Part shown: in pieces, positions 42,364-52,853 of the stretch | Position numbering within the stretch: the first letter of the stretch is position 1 | Layout of the letters: each line of letters starts with the position of its first letter | Source: Akkermansia muciniphila | GTDB taxonomy: Bacteria > Verrucomicrobiota > Verrucomicrobiia > Opitutales > Opitutaceae | Direction of reading: 5' to 3' | Assembly (NCBI GenBank): GCA_945888375.1 | Contig: CAMCZZ010000004.1 | Span: 1 to 64,000 of the forward strand | DNA length: 64,000 nucleotides | Translations under genes and position numbers: made by a program | The notes under the pieces: generated by a model | The model's input: the letters and a program-made list of their open reading frames with translations, nothing else | Databases searched by the model: none | Told to the model about the DNA's origin: nothing

Positions 42364-43452
42364 TCAAGTCACGCTCGGGTAGCTGCCCAGCCACTTGACC
42401 AGTGGACAAAAGGCCCGCAGCTCGGCCACCGCTTCCTTCATCGCAGGGTCCTCGTAGTGGCCGCTGACATCGATAAAGAACAGGTAGTCCCAGGGCCGGC
42501 GCTTGCTGGGGCGCGACTCGACCTTGGAGAGATTGAGCCCGCGGGTGCCGAAGGGGGTGAGCATGCGCATGAGCGCGCCCGAATTCGCCGCCGCCGCCTC
42601 GCCGAGCGAGACCACCAGACTGGTCATGTCGCGCCCGCCACCGACCGCACCGGAGGCTTTTTTGCCGATGACAAAGAAGCGCGTGGTGTTGTCGTTCCGG
42701 TCTTGGATATTGCGGGCCAGCACGGGCACGCCCCGCGCCTGCGCCGCGAGCTCGGCCGCGATGGCCGCGACGCCGGGTTCACTGCGCGCCGTCTCGACGG
42801 CCTTGGCCGTGCTCGCGGTCTCGACCAGTTGCGCGTGCGGGAGGTGCCGCTGCAACCAGGCCCGGCACTGGGCGAGGGCCTGGTCCTTCGAGCAGACTTT
42901 TTCGATTTTTTCGAGCGGCGTGGCCGAGATGAGCGCGTGGTTGATCTCGAGGTAGATTTGCGCGACCGCCTTGAGTTCGCTCTCCACAAAGCCGTCCAAC
43001 GCCTCGCGCACCGAGCCCTCGGTAGAGTTTTCAACTGGAATGATGCCGTAGTCCGCCTCGCCCTTTTCCACCGCCGTAAAGATGTCGGCAATGGTGGCGA
43101 TGGGCCGGTAGTCCACGCTCGCGCCGAATTTCTTGATCGCCGCCGCGTGCGTGTAGGTCGCCTCCGGCCCGAGGTAGGCGATCTGCAAGGGCTTTTCCAA
43201 AGCGATGGCGGCCGACATGATCTCGCGGTAGATGGCTTGGAGGGCCTCGTTTTGGATCGGGCCCGCGTTGAGGCCGGTGACCTTGCGGAAGACGGCATCC
43301 TCGCGCTCCGGCACGTAGATCTGGCCACCGGCGCTGCGCTTGAGGCGGCCGATTTCGCAGGCGAGGGTCAGGCGTTCATTGAGGATGCGCACCAGCTCGC
43401 GGTCGAGCCGGTCGATGCCTTCGCGAATAGGGAGGAGCGGGTCTGCGGACAT
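42364..43452 (-). CDS. pheA: bifunctional chorismate mutase/prephenate dehydratase
   Basis: Makes phenylpyruvate from chorismate in phenylalanine biosynthesis. The AroQ-type chorismate mutase helix domain covers residues 1-90 (IDRLDRELVRILNERLTLAC, YVPEREDAV). The dehydratase domain follows with YLGPEATYTHAAA near 95, GIIPVENSTEGSV near 136 and the active-site DRNDNTTRFFVIG near 248. A C-terminal ACT domain is marked by SLVVSLGEAAAANSGALMRML and NLSKVESRPSKRRPWDYLFF. Length of 362 aa is standard. It lies 15 bp after scpB on the same strand. Confidence 0.96.
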   Translation of the reverse strand: MSADPLLPIREGIDRLDRELVRILNERLTLACEIGRLKRSAGGQIYVPEREDAVFRKVTGLNAGPIQNEALQAIYREIMSAAIALEKPLQIAYLGPEATYTHAAAIKKFGASVDYRPIATIADIFTAVEKGEADYGIIPVENSTEGSVREALDGFVESELKAVAQIYLEINHALISATPLEKIEKVCSKDQALAQCRAWLQRHLPHAQLVETASTAKAVETARSEPGVAAIAAELAAQARGVPVLARNIQDRNDNTTRFFVIGKKASGAVGGGRDMTSLVVSLGEAAAANSGALMRMLTPFGTRGLNLSKVESRPSKRRPWDYLFFIDVSGHYEDPAMKEAVAELRAFCPLVKWLGSYPSVT

Positions 43453-43467
43453 GCGTGGGGGAAAATA

Positions 43468-44358
43468 TCAGGCGGAAGGCTCGGGCTCCGTCGGGGCGGG
43501 CGCCTCTTCTGTAGCTGGCGCGGACGACACGGGCCCGTCCTCGGCGAAAAGCGCCTGGATCTCGACGGGCGCCAGAGAAGGCGACTCGCCCTCGCCATCT
43601 TCGAGCGGCAGGCCCATCTCAGCATCGGCCGGCGGGGTGCTCTCGGCGGCGCGATTGAGCCACTCATCGATCTGGCGCGGCGAGAGCACATCCGAGGCGG
43701 GCAACTCGACCAGCGACTTCACCCCGACGAATTCGAGGAAACGGTCGGTGGTGCCGTATTGCAGCGGACGCCCCGGCAGGTCGGCGCGCCCCACGACGTA
43801 AACCAGTTCGCGCTCGAGCAGCTTGCCCAGTCCCGCCTCAGCGGAGACGCCGCGCACGGCCTCCAGTTCGGAACGCGTGACCGGCTGGCGATAGGCCACC
43901 ACCGCGAGGGTTTCCAGGGCCGACTGGGTGAGCTTCACCGGGGGCGGCTCGTCGCGAAGGATGCGGATCCATTTGGCAAAACGCGGATGCGTGACCAGCC
44001 GGTAACCCTGCGCGCCATCAATAAGCAGGTAGATGTCGTTTTGCGCCTTCAGTTCCTCGGCGAGCGCATCCATGGCCTCACGGATTTGCGCGGCGGTGAC
44101 CAGAGAGGGCACTTCAACGTAAAGCTCCTCGTCCACTGGGGCGAGGCCGAGCGGGTCCACTTCCTCCGCCGTCGTGGCCGGGACTTCCGGGGCGACGCCT
44201 TCCTCGACGACCTCCTCGGCGGCCGCTTCGGGACTCACGCCCGCCGTCTGGGCCTGGTCATGATAACGACCAAAGACCGCCTGGATCTCCTTGATCGTAA
44301 GCGGCTGGCTCGAGGAGAAGAGCAATGCCTTCAGCACCAGTTTGAGATTGAACGCCAT
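43468..44358 (-). CDS. scpB: segregation and condensation protein B
   Basis: A winged-helix partner of SMC and ScpA in chromosome condensation. The start is MAFNLKLVLKALLFSSSQPL, with the core RLVTHPRFAKWIRIL, LTQSALETLAVVAYRQPVTR and LQYGTTDRFLEFVGVKSL. At 296 aa it is longer than the usual ~190 aa. An acidic Ala/Glu/Val-rich insert lies after the first helices (about residues 35-75) and a Pro/Glu-rich tail closes the protein. The track start at 44682 runs back into the esterase promoter region; ATG 44358 is correct. No scpA is next to it. Confidence 0.93.
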   Translation of the reverse strand: MAFNLKLVLKALLFSSSQPLTIKEIQAVFGRYHDQAQTAGVSPEAAAEEVVEEGVAPEVPATTAEEVDPLGLAPVDEELYVEVPSLVTAAQIREAMDALAEELKAQNDIYLLIDGAQGYRLVTHPRFAKWIRILRDEPPPVKLTQSALETLAVVAYRQPVTRSELEAVRGVSAEAGLGKLLERELVYVVGRADLPGRPLQYGTTDRFLEFVGVKSLVELPASDVLSPRQIDEWLNRAAESTPPADAEMGLPLEDGEGESPSLAPVEIQALFAEDGPVSSAPATEEAPAPTEPEPSA

Positions 44359-44485
44359 GCGAGGATAAAGCCGGAGTAAGTCGCCCGCCCCGCCCGCCGC
44401 GCAACACCGAAAAACCCGATCGCCCCCCGGCTGCCCCGCTTCCAACTTTATCTTGCGGGACCTCCGGCCCAGTCTCACCTCCCCC

Positions 44486-45370
44486 ATGCACCACCCCACC
44501 CTCCTTCGCCGCCTGCGGTTTTTCTGCGCCTTTATCCCCGCCATGTCTTTAATGCACGCCAACCCCCTCCCTCTTTGGCCCGAGGCCGCGCCCGGCGCCC
44601 TCGGCGCCGCCGGCACGGATCGCCCCGAACTCACCGCCTTCCTGCCGGCCGCCGGCACGGCCAACGGCGCCTCCATGCTCATTTTGCCCGGCGGAGGCTA
44701 CGCCCACCTCTCCGTGCATGAGGGTGCAGGCTACGCCGCCTGGCTGAACCGCCTCGGCGTCACCTGCTACGTGCTGAAATACCGGCTCGGCTCCAACGGC
44801 TACCGCCACCCCGCCATGCTCCAGGACGCCGCCCGCGCCCTGCGCACCGTGCGGGCCTGGGCCCGCCGCGATGGCCTTGATACGGCCCGCATCGGCATCA
44901 TCGGCTCCTCCGCCGGCGGCCACCTCGCCTCGACGCTGCTCACCCATTTCGACCCCGGCCAGCCCGACGCCACCGATCCGGTGGAACGCGAAAGCTCCCG
45001 CCCGGACCTTGGTATCCTGTGCTACCCGGTCATCTCCCTCGGCGAGTTTGCCCACGCCGGGTCCCGCCAAAACCTGCTCGGGCAAAACCCCGCCGCCGAG
45101 CAGCTGCAGCTGCTTTCCAACGAAACCCAGGTGACGGCCGCCACCCCTCCCTGCTTCCTCTGGCACACCGTCGAGGATAAGGTCGTGCCGGTGGAAAACA
45201 GCCTGCTCTTCGCCTCCGCCCTGCGCCGGGCCGGGGTGCCTTTCGCCCTCCATATTTACGAAAAGGGCGGCCACGGCCTCGGCCTGCCGGAACACGGCAA
45301 AAACGCCCCGCCTTGGGATGCCGACTGCGCCTACTGGCTGCGGATTCGGGGCTTTTTGCCCACCCCCTGA
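44486..45370 (+). CDS. alpha/beta hydrolase, probable exported esterase
   Basis: A short hydrophobic N-terminus (LRRLRFFCAFIPAMSLMHA) looks like a signal peptide. The oxyanion motif LPGGGYAHLS lies near residue 65, the nucleophile motif IGSSAGGHLA near 147, the Asp in TVEDKVVPVE near 236 and the His in KGGHGLGLP near 265. The layout matches acetyl- or xylan-esterase-like BD-FAE-type enzymes. Length is 294 aa. Start ATG 44486. It is divergent from scpB, not in the polysaccharide locus, but could deacetylate sugars. Confidence 0.83.
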   Translation: MHHPTLLRRLRFFCAFIPAMSLMHANPLPLWPEAAPGALGAAGTDRPELTAFLPAAGTANGASMLILPGGGYAHLSVHEGAGYAAWLNRLGVTCYVLKYRLGSNGYRHPAMLQDAARALRTVRAWARRDGLDTARIGIIGSSAGGHLASTLLTHFDPGQPDATDPVERESSRPDLGILCYPVISLGEFAHAGSRQNLLGQNPAAEQLQLLSNETQVTAATPPCFLWHTVEDKVVPVENSLLFASALRRAGVPFALHIYEKGGHGLGLPEHGKNAPPWDADCAYWLRIRGFLPTP

Positions 45371-45523
45371 TCGCGCCATTCGTGTTTTTCAGCAGCGCAG
45401 GGACTTTCGTCACCTTCGTGCGAAGACGCGTCTTCACCCTTGCATCCGCCCGCGCCCGCTGGGCAGGCTCACCGTTTTCCCAGAACACCCGACTCCGTCC
45501 GCCTCGCGCGCCACGTCATCCAA

Positions 45524-47341
<1,818 letters not shown>

Positions 47342-47363
47342 GCCCCCACCCCGCCAGCCCCCG

Positions 47364-47390
47364 GCCGCGTCCTCCCGGACGCGGCTTTTT
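47364..47390 (+). terminator. rho-independent terminator after typA
   Basis: GCCGCGTCC-TCCC-GGACGCGGC forms a perfect 9-bp stem followed by TTTTT, starting 23 bp after the typA stop codon. Confidence 0.88.
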
Positions 47391-47484
47391 GCTGCCCGCC
47401 CGCCAGGCGCGGACGGCACAGGCACCCGCCGCTTTGCCGCAAACGGCCCGATTTGCGGCGCCGGTCTATGCGATTGGGATATGC

Positions 47485-47559
47485 TGGAGCCGATGGTCAG
47501 GATTGAACTGACGACCAGCGGTTTACGATACCGCTGCTCTACCACTGAGCTACATCGGC
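47485..47559 (-). tRNA. tRNA-Thr (anticodon CGT)
   Basis: The - strand reads GCCGATG-TA-GCTC-AGTGGTA-GAGC, a 5-bp anticodon stem GCGGT/ACCGC around loop ATCGTAA, variable loop, T-arm GTCAG-TTCAATC-CTGAC, acceptor CATCGGC, discriminator T and encoded CCA. All stems pair perfectly. Anticodon CGT reads ACG (Thr). Confidence 0.96.
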
Positions 47560-47647
47560 GTGGCCAACAGAGAAAGGGGAACAAACTCGCGCCGGAGCGC
47601 AGGGCAAGCTTCTTTCCCTGCACGCCTCCAACTTTGACCCGCCGCGC

Positions 47648-48760
47648 ATGCCTCCCCTGCCCACCGACCTTTTTGATTACACCCTCCCCGAAGCGTTGAT
47701 CGCCCAGACTCCGGCCGCCCGCCGCGATGCCTCCCGGCTACTCGTCGTGCACCGCGCGGAACGCCGCCTCGAGCACCGCGCCTTTGCCGATCTCGGCGAT
47801 TATCTCCGCCCCGGGGACATCCTCTTGCGCAACAATGCCGCCGTGCTGCCCGCTCGCCTGCTAGCCGCCCGACCCACCGGCGGCGCGGTCGAGTGCCTGC
47901 TCCTGCGCCCCGCCGCCTCCGGGGACGAGAACGAGTGGTGGTGCCTACTGCGCCCCGGTAAAAAGTTACCCGTCGGCGGCACCTTCGGCCTCCCGGGCGT
48001 ATTCACCGCCACCGTGCGGGAAAAAGACGCCGAGGGCGCAGGGCGCGTCGTCTTCGCCTGCGAACCCGGCCCCGATGGCAACCCCGCCTCCATCGTCGCG
48101 GTAGCCAACCGCGTCGGCGAGGTCCCGCTGCCGCCCTATATTACCCGCCAGCACACTGCCGAGGAGCGTATCAGCGACCTAGAACGCTACCAAACCGTCT
48201 ACGCCGACCGCGCCCGGCAGGTCGCCGCCGCCGCGCCGACCGCCGGTCTGCATTTCACGCCGGAGTTGCTGGCCTCGCTCGAGGCCGCCGGCGTGCGCAC
48301 CGCCGACGTCACCCTCCATGTCGGCCTCGGCACCTTCAAACCCATCGCGACCGACACCGTCGAGGCCCACGCCATCCACCGCGAAATCTACGAGGTGCCC
48401 CCCGCCACCCGCGCCGCCATGCTCCCCCCCCCACCCGGCACGCGCCGCATCGCCGTCGGCACCACCACCGTGCGCACCCTGGAAGATTTTTGCCGTAAAC
48501 TCCCCGCCCGCCCCGCCCCGCCCGACAAACCCTTCCACGACGAGGCCGCGCTCTACGTTTACCCGCCGGCCCACTTCGCCGCCATCGACGCCTTGGTGAC
48601 CAATTTCCATCAGCCTCGCTCCACCCTGCTCTGCCTCGTCGCCGCCTTCCTCTCCCCCGGTTCGACCGAAGGCATCGCCTGGCTGAAGGAGATCTACGCC
48701 GAGGCCATCGCCCGTAAGTATCGTTTTTTCAGCTACGGCGACGCCATGCTGATCCTGTGA
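47648..48760 (+). CDS. queA: S-adenosylmethionine:tRNA ribosyltransferase-isomerase
   Basis: Transfers and isomerises ribose from SAM to preQ1-tRNA in queuosine synthesis. It has FDYTLPEALIAQTPAARRDASRL near residue 10, LLRNNAAVLPARL near 60, LPPYI near 158, ERYQTVYADRARQVAAAAPTAGLHF near 180 and TNFHQPRSTLLCLVAAF near 315. Length of 370 aa is typical. It follows tRNA-Thr and is read on +. No queG or tgt neighbour is visible. Confidence 0.96.
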   Translation: MPPLPTDLFDYTLPEALIAQTPAARRDASRLLVVHRAERRLEHRAFADLGDYLRPGDILLRNNAAVLPARLLAARPTGGAVECLLLRPAASGDENEWWCLLRPGKKLPVGGTFGLPGVFTATVREKDAEGAGRVVFACEPGPDGNPASIVAVANRVGEVPLPPYITRQHTAEERISDLERYQTVYADRARQVAAAAPTAGLHFTPELLASLEAAGVRTADVTLHVGLGTFKPIATDTVEAHAIHREIYEVPPATRAAMLPPPPGTRRIAVGTTTVRTLEDFCRKLPARPAPPDKPFHDEAALYVYPPAHFAAIDALVTNFHQPRSTLLCLVAAFLSPGSTEGIAWLKEIYAEAIARKYRFFSYGDAMLIL

Positions 48761-48826
48761 AGGCGTCAAAAGCTTCAACGCCGCTTGCGCCCCAAACGGG
48801 ATCAAATTGCCTGCTCCCATCCCTCG

Positions 48827-49159
48827 ATGCCTTCCGCCCCCGAATCCACCCCGTCCGCCGACTCGCCGCTGCCACCCGAAAAAACCATCGCGGCCTGGCG
48901 CATCCTGCTGCGCGGCGCAGGGGCGTTTCTCATGCTTTACATTTTCTGCGTCTGGGCCGCCAAGGGCTACCACCAGGGCTGGTCCCAAAACCAGGTCCCG
49001 GTAAAGCAGGTCGATCCGATCACCGAGATAGAGTTTGTGACGTATGAGAAACGCTTTGTTCCCGGCCTCGACTATCTCGTCGGTGGTCTCATCGCAGGCA
49101 CGGTGATTTTCTCCGCAACCTTCCTCGGGCGTCGCGGTCCGAAAACCGGCCGCACCTGA
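48827..49159 (+). CDS. small two-helix membrane protein, unknown
   Basis: A 110-aa protein starting MPSAPESTPSADSP. Two hydrophobic segments are seen: ILLRGAGAFLMLYIFCVWAAK near residue 30-50 and YLVGGLIAGTVIFSATFL near 82-100, with a short polar loop (TEIEFVTYEKRFVPG). The Pro/Ser-rich N-terminus is probably cytoplasmic. It lies between queA and the yceI-like gene. No family recognised. Confidence 0.6.
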   Translation: MPSAPESTPSADSPLPPEKTIAAWRILLRGAGAFLMLYIFCVWAAKGYHQGWSQNQVPVKQVDPITEIEFVTYEKRFVPGLDYLVGGLIAGTVIFSATFLGRRGPKTGRT

Positions 49160-49188
49160 TTTTTCAACTCAACCAACCCACCCACGCC

Positions 49189-49812
49189 ATGAACCCAATG
49201 CTCCGCACCATCGCCTTCGCCGGCTTCACCATCGTCTCCGCCGTCGCCGCCCCCAAGGCCTACGATTTCAAGGACCCGAAGGGTGTGAACGCCATCCAGT
49301 TCACCCTCGACTCCGTGCTCGAGCCAATCGTCGGCACCGCCTCCGCCGTCGAGGGCAAAGTGACCTTTGACCCGGCTGACGTCGCCGCCAGCCAGGGCAG
49401 GATTGAGGTCGCCAGCGCCTCCCTCAAAGTGCCCAATGACAAGATGACCGAACACCTCCTCGGTGCCGACTGGATCGACGCCGGCAAGCACGAGGACATC
49501 AGCTTCGAGTTCACCAAACTCGAGTCCGTCAAATCGATTGGCGACGGCAAGTGGTCCGCCCTCGCCGCCGGCAAGTTCACCCTCAAGGGCGTCTCCAAGG
49601 AAGTGCTCGTCCCGGTGACCCTCAGCCATCTCGAGGGCGCCTACGGCAAGCGCGTGAACAAGCCCGAACTCGGCGGCGACCTCCTCGTCGTGCGCGGCGT
49701 GTTCACCCTTCTGCGCTCAGACTTCGGGATTCAACCGGGCAAAAACGAAGACAAGGTCGCCCCCGCCATCCAGCTGACCTTCGCCCTCGTCGGCGGCGCC
49801 CCTAAGGCCTGA
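49189..49812 (+). CDS. YceI family periplasmic protein
   Basis: A lipocalin-like beta-barrel binding isoprenoid or fatty ligands. The signal peptide is LRTIAFAGFTIVSAVAAPKA. The family core has AIQFTLDSVLEPIVGTASAVEG, LKVPNDKMTEHLLGADWIDA near residue 85 and LRSDFGIQPGKNEDKVAPAI at the end. Length of 207 aa is typical. A perfect terminator follows the stop by 32 bp. Ligand is unknown. Confidence 0.9.
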   Translation: MNPMLRTIAFAGFTIVSAVAAPKAYDFKDPKGVNAIQFTLDSVLEPIVGTASAVEGKVTFDPADVAASQGRIEVASASLKVPNDKMTEHLLGADWIDAGKHEDISFEFTKLESVKSIGDGKWSALAAGKFTLKGVSKEVLVPVTLSHLEGAYGKRVNKPELGGDLLVVRGVFTLLRSDFGIQPGKNEDKVAPAIQLTFALVGGAPKA

Positions 49813-49843
49813 TCCCCCTCCCCCGCCCCGTCCGCGCCTTCCC

Positions 49844-49876
49844 AGCCGCGTCGCCTCGCGACGCGGCTTTTCTTTT
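49844..49876 (+). terminator. rho-independent terminator after the yceI-like gene
   Basis: AGCCGCGTCG-CCTCG-CGACGCGGCT is a 10-bp perfect stem followed by TTTTCTTTT. Confidence 0.88.
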
Positions 49877-49901
49877 AGCCATAACTGCGCAAGGTAACGG
49901 T

Positions 49902-50264
49902 ATGACCGACGACGAGCTGCAATCCCTGATCGACGACGCCAGCTACGACCACGCGATGGGCGATTCCGACGCGGCCATCGCCAAATTAGAACGCGCCGCC
50001 GAGGCCGCGCCCGCCTGTTTTGACGCCTGGCACGCTCTCGCCGAGATCCACTTTTCACGGCGCGATCTGGACCATGCCCTCGCTGCCGCGAATCGTGCCC
50101 ATGCCCTTCGCGCCGACGATTTGTTCATCAACACCACTCTTTCACGTATCTGGATGGAAAAAGGCGACAAAGCCACGGCCGAGAAATTCGGCGCCCAGGC
50201 CAAGATCCTAGGCTGGAAAGACCAGCTCCAAAACCCCGACGCCCACGAAGGCGGCCTGAAGTAA
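49902..50264 (+). CDS. small TPR-repeat protein
   Basis: The 120-aa protein contains about two and a half tetratricopeptide repeats: AMGDSDAAIAKLERAAEAAPA, CFDAWHALAEIHFSRRDLDHALAAANRAHAL and INTTLSRIWMEKGDKATAEKFGAQAK. TPRs mediate protein binding. No signal peptide. It starts 26 bp after the preceding terminator tract and is convergent with the Mla-type operon. Confidence 0.85.
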   Translation: MTDDELQSLIDDASYDHAMGDSDAAIAKLERAAEAAPACFDAWHALAEIHFSRRDLDHALAAANRAHALRADDLFINTTLSRIWMEKGDKATAEKFGAQAKILGWKDQLQNPDAHEGGLK

Positions 50265-50300
50265 AAACGGCGAGAGCCGCCGCGTGGCGCCCGCTGCCGC

Positions 50301-50948
50301 TTACTCCGCCGGCAACGCTGCCAGCACGCGGTCAGCCACGCGCGCCACCTCTTCGCTAAGACGCCGCGCCAGCTCGGCGTAGTCACCTTCGCGCCACGGA
50401 GTCTGCGGTGCCTCATAGACCTCGCGCAACAGCACCTCACCGGCCCCGGCCTGCTCGCCCGCGCGCACCAGCTCGATGCCACAGAGAAAACCGACCGACG
50501 CCGTCCCGTCCGCTTTGACCAGGCCCTCGCAGCGCAACACGCTCACATGCAGGTCCACATCGCGCGTGGTGTCGAAGGGGAAGGGCTGGGGAAATACCCG
50601 CTGCACGCGGTCCGAGAGGTGTAGCCGCGCCACCAGCATGCGGTTGATCCCCGTGGCCAGCGGCTCGGCCCAGCGGGCATAGTCGCGGTAGTCGATCTCG
50701 TTGGGCCCGCGCCGCACGATCATGGTCTTACCGTCGAGGTAAGGCGCGACCGTCACGCTGCGCACGCCAACCCTCAGGTGGCCTTTCTTGTAGCCGGTGT
50801 TGAGTTCCGTCGCCGTCGGTCCGGTCAGCACATAGAAACGGGTCGGGTCCTTCTGGGGCGTGGGCAAAAGACTGCAACCGGCGAAGCCCAGAGCAGAGAG
50901 GGCGAAAAGAGCGGAACGGAAAAACCGGGAAAAGGGACGCGTATTCAT
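50301..50948 (-). CDS. PqiC/DUF330-type ABC transport auxiliary lipoprotein
   Basis: A 215-aa outer-membrane-facing lipoprotein. The lipobox is ALSALGFAGCSLLP (Cys near residue 24). The domain core has RFYVLTGPTATEL, LRVGVRSVTVAPYLDGKTMI and RDYARWAEPLATGINRML, typical of the ABC-type auxiliary component. ATG 50948 is preferred. It ends the four-gene Mla-type operon and probably works with the MCE protein in lipid trafficking. Confidence 0.87.
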   Translation of the reverse strand: MNTRPFSRFFRSALFALSALGFAGCSLLPTPQKDPTRFYVLTGPTATELNTGYKKGHLRVGVRSVTVAPYLDGKTMIVRRGPNEIDYRDYARWAEPLATGINRMLVARLHLSDRVQRVFPQPFPFDTTRDVDLHVSVLRCEGLVKADGTASVGFLCGIELVRAGEQAGAGEVLLREVYEAPQTPWREGDYAELARRLSEEVARVADRVLAALPAE

Positions 50949-50979
50949 GCGGGAAAGGGGAGTTCGCAAGCGGTTGCCT

Positions 50980-51999
50980 TCACTTGGCCTCCTCGGCGCG
51001 TCCGCTCAGCAGTGCATTCGGGTTGCGCTCCAGGAAATCAGCCAGCCGCCCGACGGCGGCCGCCGCCTCGCCGAGCTGGACGAAAGCCTTGGAGGCGTCG
51101 TCGCCAAGGTATTGCTGCGCGTTGATGAAACGCTTCATCACGGTCGAGGTTTCCGTAAAGTCGGCCAGCGCGGTGCGGGCCTCGGACAGGACCAAGTTGA
51201 GCTGCTCGCCGCTCGGCCCCGCCGATTTTTCCAGATCGGCCAGAATGTGATCGAGCCGCACCGAGGCCGAGGCTGCATTGGCCAGTATCTGTTTCGCCTC
51301 GGGCGATTCCACGAAGCCGCGCAAGGCCTTGCCCGCCTCCGCCCACTCGCGGGAGACCCGCGCCAGGTCGGCGGCATTGATCTGCCGGCGGGTATCCACC
51401 AGCAGGCCCTGCACCTCCGCGCCCATTGCAGCGAAATCAATGCGCTTCACGTCCGTCAGAATCTCCTCCAGACCGCGCAGGAACTCGGCGCTCTTCGAGG
51501 GCACCGCCGGGAGCTCGAGATACTCCGCCCCGGCACCGTCGCGCGGACGCGCCGGATAGGATTTGGGGTCATAGAAATCGAGCTCCACGTAAAGCAGGCC
51601 GGTGGCGTAGCCGATGACGCCGAGCTGGGCGCGCAGCCCCTGGTCCACCAGTTGCTGCAACTCGCCGCGGTCGGAGACATCCACCGGTTCGCCGGCGGCG
51701 TTGGCCACCACGTCGCGGCTGAGTTCACAGACCACCGCGACCACCGAGCGGGGTTCGTCGGCCGAGACGCCGGGGATGGCGCGCACCTTCATGCCGACCA
51801 CGCGTCCGATGCGCACGCCGCGTAGCTTCACCGGCGAGCCCTGGTCGAGGCCGTGGATGGACTCGTTGAAATAAACCACGAAGCGCTCGGGCTTGGAGAA
51901 AAAGTTCACGCCGCCGAAGGAGAACAAGGCGATGACGCCGAGCAGGATGGCGCCCAGCACGAAGAGGCCGACGACAGTGGGGCTGATTTTGGTCTTCAC
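50980..51999 (-). CDS. mlaD: MlaD/MCE-domain lipid transport protein
   Basis: A periplasmic substrate-binding ring protein anchored by an N-terminal helix (VVGLFVLGAILLGVIALFSFGG). The MCE domain follows (RFVVYFNESIHGLDQGSPVKLRGVRIGRV quoted in part, then GYATGLLYVELDFYD). A long helical C-terminus contains LLVDTRRQINAADLARVSREW. Length of 339 aa is longer than E. coli MlaD (about 180), as in other MCE families. Its start overlaps the ATPase gene stop by 4 bp. Confidence 0.9.
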   Translation of the reverse strand: MKTKISPTVVGLFVLGAILLGVIALFSFGGVNFFSKPERFVVYFNESIHGLDQGSPVKLRGVRIGRVVGMKVRAIPGVSADEPRSVVAVVCELSRDVVANAAGEPVDVSDRGELQQLVDQGLRAQLGVIGYATGLLYVELDFYDPKSYPARPRDGAGAEYLELPAVPSKSAEFLRGLEEILTDVKRIDFAAMGAEVQGLLVDTRRQINAADLARVSREWAEAGKALRGFVESPEAKQILANAASASVRLDHILADLEKSAGPSGEQLNLVLSEARTALADFTETSTVMKRFINAQQYLGDDASKAFVQLGEAAAAVGRLADFLERNPNALLSGRAEEAK

Positions 52000-52850
52000 G
52001 ACGGCAATTGATTTAAGGGGATTTCATGCGGACGCGGTCCCGCACTGTCGAAGCCCTTTTCGCCCGGCCGGGCGTTGCGGCCGAGAAACTCGCGCACGCG
52101 CGGATCCCCGCTCTCGACCGCCAGCACGCGGGGATCACCGAGCGCGATCTGGCCGCGCGCCGGCTTGTCCAGCATGAGCACGCGGTCGGCGATGCCGAAG
52201 ATTGAATCCAGCTCGTGGGAAACCACCACGCAGGTCGTGCCGAGCAGGTCGCGGATCTGCAGGATCAGCTCGTCCAGTTTGCGTGAGGTGATGGGATCGA
52301 GGCCGGCGGAGGGCTCGTCGAAAAAGACGATGGCCGGATCCAGCGCCAGGGCCCGCGCCAACCCCGCGCGTTTTTTCATACCGCCGGAAATTTCGGCCGG
52401 ATAATAACCCTCGTAGCCGGCGAGGCCGACCTGAGAGAGCTTGAAGGCCGCCAACTCCTGGCGTTCCCGCGGATTGAGCGTGGTGTATTCCTCCAGCGGC
52501 AGACAGACATTCTCCAACAACGTGAGCGAACTCCAAAGCGCACCGCCCTGGTAGAGCACGCCAAAGGTCTTGAGCAAATCGCGCCTCCGTGTGGCCCCGG
52601 CGTCGAGAAAAGAGCGTCCAAAGAAACGCACATCGCCTGCCGTCGGACGATTTAAGCCAATAAGATGTCGGAGCAGAGTGCTCTTGCCGCAACCCGAGCC
52701 GCCGATGACAAAAAAGATCTCCCCTCGCTTCACCGCAAAACTAAGGTCCTTGATCAGCGGCTCGCCGCCGTAGCCGCAATCGATGCCCAGCGCCTCGACG
52801 GCGGCGGGCGTGTCAGAGGAGTCGGCGGAGGGGTTGAAAACGGAAGCCAT
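51996..52850 (-). CDS. mlaF: Mla-type ABC transporter ATPase
   Basis: Drives phospholipid transport. Walker A is VIGGSGCGKSTLLRHL near residue 50, the signature is EISGGMKKRAGLARAL near 155 (LSGG variant ISGG), and Walker B is AIVFFDEPSAGLDP near 175. A switch His is in VVVSHELDSIFGIADRVLML. Length of 284 aa is typical. It follows the permease gene with a 3-bp gap and overlaps mlaD. Confidence 0.92.
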   Translation of the reverse strand: MASVFNPSADSSDTPAAVEALGIDCGYGGEPLIKDLSFAVKRGEIFFVIGGSGCGKSTLLRHLIGLNRPTAGDVRFFGRSFLDAGATRRRDLLKTFGVLYQGGALWSSLTLLENVCLPLEEYTTLNPRERQELAAFKLSQVGLAGYEGYYPAEISGGMKKRAGLARALALDPAIVFFDEPSAGLDPITSRKLDELILQIRDLLGTTCVVVSHELDSIFGIADRVLMLDKPARGQIALGDPRVLAVESGDPRVREFLGRNARPGEKGFDSAGPRPHEIPLNQLPS

Positions 52851-52853
52851 GGG

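Noticed and set aside
42457-44379. 640-codon open frame on + opposite pheA and scpB
   Set aside because: Both - strand genes have full domain signatures; this frame spans two genes and has no motif.
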